Source: Neoceratodus forsteri (Eukaryota > Chordata > Ceratodontiformes > Ceratodontidae). From it: a stretch of DNA of 64,000 nt. The DNA is taken from assembly GCA_016271365.2 (NCBI GenBank), contig CM057454.1:701669501-701733500 (forward strand), read 5' to 3'. Under the pieces are notes generated by a model, which did not search any database, was not told the DNA's origin, and worked only from the letters and a program-made list of their open reading frames with translations. The translations under genes were made by a program, and so were the position numbers. Shown in pieces: positions 56,753 to 64,000 of this stretch (positions are counted from its first letter, which is position 1; each line of letters begins with the position of its first letter).

Positions 56753-57154
56753 GGCTCTGTCCACACTACACTGCTCACACCTGGTAACAGATGAAATCCG
56801 TTCTGGCCGCGGAGTGGTGCAGTGCGTCCACACCTCGGCGGTGTCCGTTACGGGACCGGCACCGCCGGTCCACACATTGGGAACCAGGCGACCATTACGG
56901 CGGTGCCCAGTCCCACAATGCAGCTCACGCTGCACTTCGTGCCCTGCAGGGGACTGTTACCGGCCATCCACACTACCACCGGTAACATTACCATGGCGGG
57001 ACCTGTTTCATAACCGTTGTTGAAACCACCTCATATGTGGTTTCAACAATGGTTATGAAAATGCCTCCTGTAACATTACAGGTGTAAATGCGACCTGTTA
57101 TGGTAATGTTTTACACCCTCTGTAATGTTACAGAGGCATAGTGTGGACAGGGCC
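56753..57154. mobile_element. Harbinger-like MITE with TAA target duplication
   Basis: Terminal inverted repeats GGCTCTGTCCACACTA and TAGTGTGGACAGGGCC, flanked on both sides by TAA (56750-56752 and 57155-57157). The right palindrome arm lacks this element at the same place. TWA duplication and terminus suggest PIF/Harbinger. Length 402 bp, GC-rich in its left half, non-coding. Confidence 0.8.
57007..57059. repeat. 23-bp-arm hairpin inside the Harbinger-like MITE
   Basis: TTCATAACCGTTGTTGAAAC (57007 on) pairs with the reverse complement ending at 57059, one mismatch, 7-base loop. Confidence 0.85.
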
Positions 57155-57723
57155 TAAGGAAGTGGAGGTTGTGAAAAATCAAACCCAGGTCTGGTCTGCT
57201 GAATGTACCAAGCTTATTCGGAGCTCATTATTCTAACCTCTAGGCTATACTGATAGCACTGTTTGCATGTGATCTGATGGTGTGAGAGTGTTTCTGAATG
57301 GGCTGGGATTGTTAGAAGCACAATGGGAAACAGGTTATTGTGTTTTGCAATCCTAATTGAGTTTGGTGCAGCTTGCACTGAGAAAGAGAAACTGCTTTGT
57401 AAAGGAGTTTCCTTTAGAATTCAGGTTGTTTTGAAGCTGAGATTAGCACAGTAATGGGCTAGGAGGGTTAAAAACTATGGGACACAGGTAAGTGTGTTTT
57501 GCAAAGCTAACTGAGTAAATTGCAGGCTTCAGTGAGAAACAGAAACAGATTTCTGAAGCACTCTCATTTATATATATTTATACAATGGGGGTGAGAGCTA
57601 TTCCAGTGGAATAAATGGAGATATTCTCACTGCAGTGATATAAATGCTCACTGGAGTGAGATAAATGCTGATGACATTAGTGGAATGAGATATACTCTGT
57701 TTATCCATACTCTGCTGATGTCA

Positions 57724-57805
57724 CCACTCACTCACGCACTCACTCACTCACTCACGCACTCACTCATTCACTCACTCACTCACGCACGCACTCACTATCT
57801 CACTC
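57724..57805. repeat. (CACT)n microsatellite
   Basis: CACT units with some CACG variants at the centre of the palindrome. It may have grown from the palindrome spacer. Confidence 0.9.
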
Positions 57806-58136
57806 GCTTACTCAAGATAGCATTTTAAATAAAATTGCTTCAGAAATCAGTTTCTGTTTCTCACTGAAGCCTGCAATTTACTCAGTTAGCATTCCAAAAC
57901 ACATGTACCTGTGTCCCATAGTTTCTAACACTCCTAGCCCATTACTGTGCTAATCTCAGCTTCAAAACAACCTAAATTCTAAAGGAAACTTCTTTACAAA
58001 GCAGTTTCTCTTTCTCAGTGCAAGCTGCAACTAACTCAATTAGCCTTGCAAAACACAGTCATCTGTTTCCCATTGTGTTTCTAACAATCCCATCCCTTTT
58101 AGAAACACTTCCACATCCTCAGATCACACACAGTCT

Positions 58137-58756
58137 GTGCTGTCAGTATAGTCTAGAGGTTAGAGTAATGAGCTCTGAACAAGCTTGATATATTCAGCAG
58201 ACCACACCTGGGTTTAATTCTCACAACCTCCACTTGCATACTTTGTGACTCTACGCGAGTCACTTAATGGGACAATGTCAGCTTTGCCCCTTTGTTTTTG
58301 GCAAAATGTAAACCGTGTGCCTGTTGGTACACATCTATCCCATACATACTGCAGAACATCCCTATATATTCCCAATGTAATGATTTTTTACAGTTTTTAT
58401 ACATTTTAACAAAGTACCTTCCCAGTCGGGTCCACGTTAAGTTCTCTGCATACCGGAAGCACAGCCAGGCCAGGGCTGTGCGTCTGCCATGAGCATGACC
58501 CCGAAGTACAATTTTTTCAGACTGAACTTGCAGCTACACATTGCATGGTCTCTTACCCTATTCTAAAATGTTCCATCTATGAGCGATTGCAAACCGAGCA
58601 CTGGGAGTACAATAATTAATTTTTGCATATCGCAGCCCAAATCCCGTGCATGTATAGGATAGATGTGTGCCAACAGGCACACTGTTTACGTTTGTCCAAA
58701 AATGAAAGGGAAAAGCTGACAGTGTCCTTTTAACTGCCCAGTGTTCCCAGGTCACT
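58137..58756 (+). mobile_element. MIR-like tRNA-derived SINE, right arm, interrupted
   Basis: GTATAGTCTAGAGGTTAGAG (A-box-like) at about 58147 and CACACCTGGGTTTAATTCTC (B-box-like) at about 58205 are followed by GTGACTCTACGCGAGTCACT and TAACTGCCCAGTGTTCCCAG. This order matches the MIR/CORE-SINE layout (tRNA head, then GTGACCTTGGGCAAGTCACT TAACC-type core). A MITE interrupts it at 58268-58729. It is a repeat, not a tRNA gene. Confidence 0.6.
58268..58729. mobile_element. MITE with TTAA target duplication
   Basis: Flanked by TTAA at 58264-58267 and 58730-58733; the left palindrome arm has a single TTAA at the matching site (in GCAGTTAAATGAC). Terminal inverted repeats run about 75 bases, with GGGACAATGTCAGC, GTGTGCCTGTTGGTACACAT and ATCTATCC on one side and the complements on the other. 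A TTAA duplication suggests a piggyBac-type transposase, although the terminus is not a typical CCC. Confidence 0.75.
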
Positions 58757-59007
58757 CCTGAAAACTCACTTAGTTACCAAAGAATAATAAAAAAAGCACA
58801 CAGAAGCAGAAAAAAAAGACACAACCTAACAATATTTCTTAAGCTCCTATCCCATTGTATAAATAGCACGCATGATGTGCAGATCGTGTGCTATGGGAAA
58901 TATTCTCAGTCCTGCAGAGTGAGCTGGGCCTTCAGCATTTGTGAGAATACAGAGTTCACTTTGCAGGAGTGAGAATATTTCCCATATCACACTCCTGCCC
59001 ATCATCT

Positions 59008-59011
<4 letters not shown>

Positions 59012-59069
<58 letters not shown>

Positions 59070-59070
59070 T
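59012..59070. repeat. (TA)n tract flanking family A copy 7
   Basis: About 58 bases of alternating TA with one CA interruption. Confidence 0.95.
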
Positions 59071-60219
59071 TGGGCAGGTATACTGTAGTTAAGGTTGCAT
59101 GGCCATGTCTATGTTAAACCAAAAGTTTTACACTTTAATAACTTTGCAACCGTTCATCTGATTCACCTGAAATATGACAGGAGGATTATCATACCATAGA
59201 TCTCTGGATCTGGTAATTTTTGTTTTGTTTGGATACGTGGTTGCGGAACTGTGGAGCGTCATAAAGTGTGAAAAATCCTCAATTTTTGCTAATTCTTTCT
59301 TCATTTCTACAGCCAAAGAGTTTGTCCGTCTGGTCCAAAATATTCTGGGTATATGGGGATCAGGTTAGAGAAGTGCCTTTTGAAGGCTTGGTGAAAAAAG
59401 ATTAATCCATTCAAAAGTTATTAAAGTCTTAAGTTTTCCATTATATCCTAAGGGAAAAAATTTATGTTTTGCACAAAAGCAACATGTAACATCATGAAAG
59501 TACATTTTTCTGTTGCAAATGCCCTCTGTAGTGTTGTGCTGCCACCACCTTGTTTCAGTTAGCTGTGGTGAAAAAATTTTATAGTTCAAAAAATAGTACC
59601 CCTAGGTAAACAACAACTGTTGTGTTTACCTAAACGGGGTCCTAGGAACAGTACTCATGCTTCAGTTTTTTTTCTTTCAAAAAAACCAGAAATATGCATA
59701 TTTTGATGTGGCCATTTGAACTGTCATAAATGGGAGTATGACACTTTTGCAAATTTATCAAACTGTCACAAGGTACTTTCACAAATTTGCAAAATGTTTG
59801 CAACTTGCAACAGTACTTTCCCCAACATCATGGTTTCTTTATCACCTCACTGCCACTACATGGTTTGGACTTTTTAGCTGAAATTTGCAGGATGCAAGCC
59901 CTTGCACCACAGATGTGTCTTTTGCTAATCTGGTGAACAAAATTACACCAGTTCCGGAGTTACAGCACTCCAAAGTTGCAAATTTTCCTGTCAGATTGCA
60001 TTGTGGCGGTTGTAGTGCCTTTTGGTGCCTATGTCTCGAAAATGGTTCAAAATATGGATTTTTTGCTAAACACAGCTAGCATGTGTGGAGGGGGCTAGGT
60101 CATGAATATAACTGCAAAATATTTTTCAGTAGTTTCTACAGTTACTGAGATATTACCAAATAAACATTATGATGGTTGCTTGGAATGACTCAAGGCCTTT
60201 TCTATGTGTCTGTATTTAT

Positions 60220-60720
60220 GCATAGGTGGGAGCACTGGGCCCAGAGGGCTTGTGCTCCCACCTACAGTATGCATACTATTTGTGCTAAACTGGGAGCACT
60301 GGGTCCTTCTATGCTATGCCTGTACACTAATGGGTGGGTGGGAGTGCAGGACACAGAGGGCCCATGCCTCCCACCTATGGATGCAATTATGCAAAACTAA
60401 AAACACAGGGCTCTCTTGCACTATGTCTCTATATGTATAGGTAGGTGGGAGCTCAGGGCCCAAAGGGCACATGCTCCCACTCATGGATACCATCTTGCAA
60501 TACTGGGAGCACAGGATCCTCAGGCACTATGTCTCTGCACTTGAGGGTGGCTTGGAGCGCAGGGCCCAGAGCACCCTGCTCCCAAATATGCATCCCATTA
60601 TCCAAAACTGGGAGCACAGGGCCCCTCCTGTGCTATGACTCTACACTGACGGGTAGGTGGGCGCACAGGGCCCAGAGGGCCTGCACTTTCACCTATGGAT
60701 GCCATATGAGTAACATTTCA
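60220..60720. repeat. Minisatellite of a GGGCCC-centred palindromic block
   Basis: About nine blocks of the form GGTGGGAGCACTGGGCCCAG AGGGC...TGCTCCCAC recur every 55-65 bases, in pairs of about 120. Single copies of the block are present in family A copies 2, 3, 5 and 6 (4575, 4640, 15215, 25262, 30720). Confidence 0.75.
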
Positions 60721-60734
60721 ATTTCTCAAAAAGA

Positions 60735-61080
60735 AGGGAAATTCATTGCAAAAAGGTCCATTACTGCATCAGTTAGGGTTGATTCCACATCCATAAAAGT
60801 CTGGAAATTTGATGTTACTGACCCTACCCCCCCACCACCATCCACCCCTACCCTCTACAGACCAACAGGCATCGATGTGTGCCTTGGGATCATTGATCCT
60901 AACTCTCATCCTGTTCTCCTGTGCTGTACCATCTCAGTTTCCTTAAAAATGGAATGGGGTGAGAGTTAGGGCCGACAACCCAAATGCAGACCCAATGCCT
61001 GTTGGTCTGCATAGGGTGGGGGTGGGGGGCAGGGTTGGTAACCCTAACATCAAATTTCCAGACTTTTGTTGGTGTGGAAT
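60735..61080. repeat. Foldback right terminus of family A copy 7
   Basis: AAAGTCTGGAAATTTGATGTTA pairs with TAACATCAAATTTCCAGACTTT. GACCAACAGGCATCGATGTG pairs with its partner near 61000, and CCTAACTCTCATCCTGTT with AATGGGGTGAGAGTTAGG. Same design as 30168-30530 with different spacer sequence. Confidence 0.8.
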
Positions 61081-61084
61081 CAGC

Positions 61085-61512
61085 TTAGCAGAAAAAACAT
61101 CTCCCCGCTCCCTGCTCAGCTATCAACTGACAGAAATACTAACCTTGACCCCTGGGAGATTGCTAACATCCTAAACATCATGTTTTCTGACCTCAGTGAA
61201 GTCTTGCCCCCCCACTTCTTTGACCCCCTAGCACACACATCCCTTCCCCCAAATATACCCCCTTTCTGTCTCCATACCTTATCACCCTTTCAAGCTAAGA
61301 AATACTTATCCATGTTTCTGGCCAAGTCCCGGCATACTAATAACTCCCAGGATTTAAAACTACTACGTCTTACCCTTAATGAAGCCCTCTGCTGTCTAAC
61401 TAAAATTCTTAATAAATCTGTCTGTCTCAGCAAATTTCCGACACCTTGGAAACAAGCTATCGGAACCCCTCTCCTAAAGAGTGGTGACAGAACCTCCCCC
61501 AATAGCTATAGA
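61085..61512 (+). mobile_element. LINE fragment trapped between two family A ends
   Basis: Encodes LDPWEIANILNIMFSDLSEV, LPPHFFDPLA, LNEALCCLTKILNKSVCLSK, FPTPWKQAIGTPLLKSGDR and stops abruptly in NSYR. It is homologous to the linker and first RT motif of the LINE at 847-1300. Both ends abut family A terminus sequence, so it was broken by or recombined with family A. Confidence 0.8.
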
Positions 61513-63130
61513 ACCACCCACCCCCACCCTACACACACCAAAAGGCATTGGGGTGTGCCTTGGGGTTGTTAGTCTTAATGCTCACCCCATTCCATGATTA
61601 AATAAGCTTAGATGGGTGCAACATAGGAGAATGGGGTGCATGTTAGGGCGGAGCACACCAAGGCACACACCTGATGCCTGCTGTTGTGTGCAGAGTGGGG
61701 TGGGGCTGAGTGTTAGAGTTGAAAACACTAACCTCACATTTCCAAACTTTTGTTGCTTTAACCCTAACTGATGCATTAATGAAGTTTTTTTTGCAAATAA
61801 TTGCCTTAATTTTTGAGAAAATGGAGAGCTTATCCACATATACATGTGAGAGTGCAGGTCCTTCCAGGCCCTGCACTGTCATCCATGCATGCTTTTTCAG
61901 TCAGAGTAGTGATACTGCATCCTTATTTGCCCATCAGAGTGTGATTCCATCCCATAGTGTAAAGCATAAAAAAACTCACATTGCAGTATTATCTTATAGA
62001 AATCACAGCAAGATTGGAAAGCTTTGTAACTTGGCCAAATTAATATATTTTCTCAAAACCATGAAAAGGCACATCAGTGGCACATGTCCCTTGTACCCTG
62101 GACATTTCTGAGCAAAACTGCAAACTGTTTCTTAACAGTGTAGTGACTAAAAAACAACTCCATAAACCTCCTAGTGCAATGTTATCCTAGGGGAAATAAA
62201 ATAAAATTTAGATCCACAGAACTCCAAGACAAAGCAGTGTATTTCCACCAAACCAGCAAAAGGCACATCTGTGTGGCAAACCCTTTGTATGCTGAACATT
62301 TCAGCCCAACATTCCAAACTGTTCATTTGCTATGAAGTGACAAAGAAGCAACTATATACAATTTATTTTTTGCAAATTGCAAAAAGAATCCTTGTCCATG
62401 CTTCCTTTTTCACAATTTGTGGAAAAAAATAAATTATTTTTCTCAATTTGTGGAAAAGAATCCTGTTTTGCTGTAACATTTTTCTGCTATTTGCAGCAAA
62501 TGAGTTCCTCGGATGAAATAAAGATATTTCACCACATTTAAAAAAAAAACTGACCCTAGAATGAGACTCCTTAGGCCCTGAAAGGTCAAAACAACTGTTG
62601 GTGTTTACTGAAGCCTTGTATAATTTAAGAAATTTAAGTTTGTTTACCTCACTAACCGAAAGCAAGATGGTGGCAGCACAAACGAGGATTCTGCATTTGC
62701 AGTCAAGAATCCTATTTTGAGCCTGACATCTAAATTTTCCTGTGGGAAATAATGGGAAGCTTTAAAATGTAATAACTTTGGAACAGATTAATATTTTTTC
62801 ACTAAACCTTCAAAAGGCACCACTGTGACCCAAAAACTATATACACTAAAAATTTCAGACTAAGATTCTTTGCAGTGTTTTTGCAATGTGGTGACAAAGA
62901 ATTTGACAAAAAGTGGTAATTTGCATGTTTTTGACACTCCATATCTCTGCACCTGCATATCCACACAAACCAAAACTTACCTCATCAGGAGACCCATTAG
63001 CCTGAATGTGAATGCCAAATGTCATGCAAATCACTTGAACAGTTGCAAAGTTATTGAAATGCAAAATTTTCAGTGTAGCCTACAAGTGAAAATTTAACCC
63101 TAATTATAGGGGCATGACTGCACCCCTATA
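61513..63130 (-). mobile_element. Family A repeat, copy 8 (reverse)
   Basis: On the minus strand it starts with a near-perfect hairpin (63130-63105, arms TATAGGGG and CCCCTATA) and AATTAGGGTT. It contains the TTGCAAAGTTATTGAAATGC module in plus-strand form and ends in a foldback terminus (about 61800-61513). It is tail-to-tail with copy 7. Confidence 0.7.
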
Positions 63131-63140
63131 ATATATATAA

Positions 63141-63650
63141 AGATGTTTATGTTAGTACAAGCAGAGGGCAAGTTATAAAGAAAAATGGAGAATAGCATGT
63201 GGCCCAAAATTAAGCCTAGTGGGACCCTGATTGGATGGGGAGGGGGAAGACAAGGTGTCACTCACCTAAACCGACTGAAGACAGCAAGGGAGGTAGGAGT
63301 CTAACCATTGGATGGAGGAAACAGAAATTCCATTACCCTTAACACTGTCAAGAAGGATGGTATAGAGTACTATACCAAAGGCTCTGGCAAGATCCATGGA
63401 AATGACAGTAGTAATGTTTCCCTGGTTCATCCCTTTAATGATGGAATCAATGACATGAAGGAGTGAGGAAATAGTGGAATGTGGTTTACAGAGACCAGAA
63501 TGGAAAAGAAAGAAACACTAGAGGAGTCAATGAAAGCAGAAAGCTGAGTTTAAGTTTTTTTCTTGAAAGTTAGCATTAGCACGGAGGAAGGAAATAGGTT
63601 GATATGTACCAAAGGAAAAGCTGTCAGCCCCTTTGTCACACATAGGTGTA
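63141..63650 (-). mobile_element. LINE reverse-transcriptase fragment
   Basis: Minus-strand translation gives GTYQPISFL (about 63605), HSGLCKPHSTISSLLHVIDS (about 63500-63440), the catalytic-motif remnant MDLARAFGIV (about 63396), SIQWLDSYLP (about 63310-63280) and a decayed PQGP...LNFGPHAILHFS segment (about 63230-63180). The catalytic D of FDTV has become G. It starts directly after the TA tract of family A copy 8. Confidence 0.65.
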
Positions 63651-64000
63651 GAGGTTTAGGGTCTAAACTATCAGACTAATGGCCACTCCAGAAGCGGAAG
63701 GGCAAGATAACCTGGTGAGTCTTCTAAGGGGTTATAGGTAACAATGAGAAAGGGGCCTTATGTGAAGGTGTGAAGGTGTGAAGGAGGAGATTAAGGAAGG
63801 AAGGAAGGGAGGGAGGAACAGAGGACTGAGGAGAAGTGAGAGGGCACAAGTAGTGAAGAATTTGTTAAACAGTAGGCAACTTGAAGGGGGTTGGGTGTAG
63901 GGGACCTACCATCCAGATGGACTGGGGAGGACAATGGTATGCCACTGATATAGCAATGCTGTAACAACTGCTCACTTACAGTGACACAGGTTTGGCGACT
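63651..64000. other. Unassigned, purine-rich
   Basis: Contains a GAAGG/GGAAGGAAGG tract at about 63765-63830. It may be upstream sequence of the minus-strand LINE, but no motif confirms this. Confidence 0.35.

Larger units (their letters stand above)
56708..57290 (-). mobile_element. MIR-like tRNA-derived SINE, left arm, interrupted
   Basis: Reverse-orientation copy of the SINE at 58137, with CTGGGTTTGATTTTCAC (B-box-like) and AGGTTAGAATAATGAGCTC (A-box-like) when read on the minus strand. A MITE separates the tRNA-like part (57158-57290) from the AGTCATTTAACTGCCCAGTG part (56708-56749). Confidence 0.55.
56550..58905. repeat. 2.3-kb palindrome with inverted SINE arms
   Basis: The left arm from GCACATGATCTACACATCATG (about 56559) pairs with the right arm ending GATGTGCAGATCGTGTGC (about 58893). 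Matching continues through GTAACTAAGTGAGTTT, GACCTGGGAACACTGGGCAG, GGAGGTTGTGA, AGAAAGAGAAACTGCTTTGT and GGCTTCAGTGAGAAACAGAAA to a (CACT)n-bearing centre near 57720. Each arm carries one unrelated MITE (56753-57154; 58268-58729), and each serves as the empty-site control for the other. Confidence 0.85.
59075..61084 (+). mobile_element. Family A repeat, copy 7
   Basis: Left end AGTTAAGGTTG with a decayed hairpin, then TTTAATAACTTTGCAACC, GGTGAAAAAAGATTAATCC, ACAAATTTGCAAAATG motifs, GGGAGCACTGGGCCCAGAGG units (60220-60720) and a foldback right terminus (60735-61080). The six-base-periodic tract of copies 3, 5 and 6 is replaced by the GC-rich minisatellite. Confidence 0.7.

Noticed and set aside
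58147..58230. Possible tRNA gene
   Set aside because: A- and B-box-like words are present, but no cloverleaf is formed and the following core matches a MIR-like SINE.

Overview
The window looks like vertebrate nuclear DNA made almost entirely of transposable elements. I found no convincing host gene, rRNA, canonical tRNA, CRISPR array or bacterial-style operon. CR1 LINEs with an ATTCTATG-type tail, L1-type LINEs, L2/Rex1-like LINEs, BED-finger hAT transposons, a MIR-like tRNA-derived SINE, and very deep nesting suggest a large-genome vertebrate (amphibian, lungfish, tuatara-like or similar). The species cannot be fixed by reading alone.

Layout. 345-4857 holds two head-to-head copies of an unclassified (TA)n-bounded repeat, here called family A; one is split by an L2/Rex1-like LINE. 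4858-12330 is a decayed L1-type LINE. 13389-16080 holds two more family A copies, followed by minisatellites to 17710. 17716-53174 is best read as one outer hAT transposon (plus strand). It is interrupted by a CR1 fragment, and that CR1 is itself interrupted by a second, 26-kb inner copy of the same hAT family (26640-52604, opposite orientation, perfect 8-bp target duplication AACATCAG). The inner hAT carries a family A copy, a LINE inside its transposase gene, and an L1 with a perfect 16-bp target duplication (33015-44265); that L1 is split by two CR1s. 53175-56500 holds two further hAT ends. 56550-58905 is a large palindrome containing inverted SINEs, one TAA-flanked MITE and one TTAA-flanked MITE. 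59012-63140 is a tail-to-tail pair of family A elements with a LINE fragment trapped between them. The window ends in another LINE fragment.

Most interesting reading. Comparing the two large hAT copies suggests a two-gene transposon: a long BED-hAT transposase reading inward from one end, and a separate short convergent gene near the other end. The second gene encodes a BED zinc finger plus a probable coiled coil and no transposase core. Between them both copies share a minisatellite, candidate spliced exons and a 140-150-bp satellite. An accessory BED protein that recognises the same ends as the transposase would be analogous to the second proteins of Harbinger, MuDR or En/Spm elements; I do not know it as a described feature of hAT elements. 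The second notable system is family A: about 2-kb non-coding elements lying between (TA)n tracts, whose ends carry hairpins of differing sequence but preserved pairing next to GTTAGGGT. All coding regions are decayed to some degree; no element is demonstrably active.
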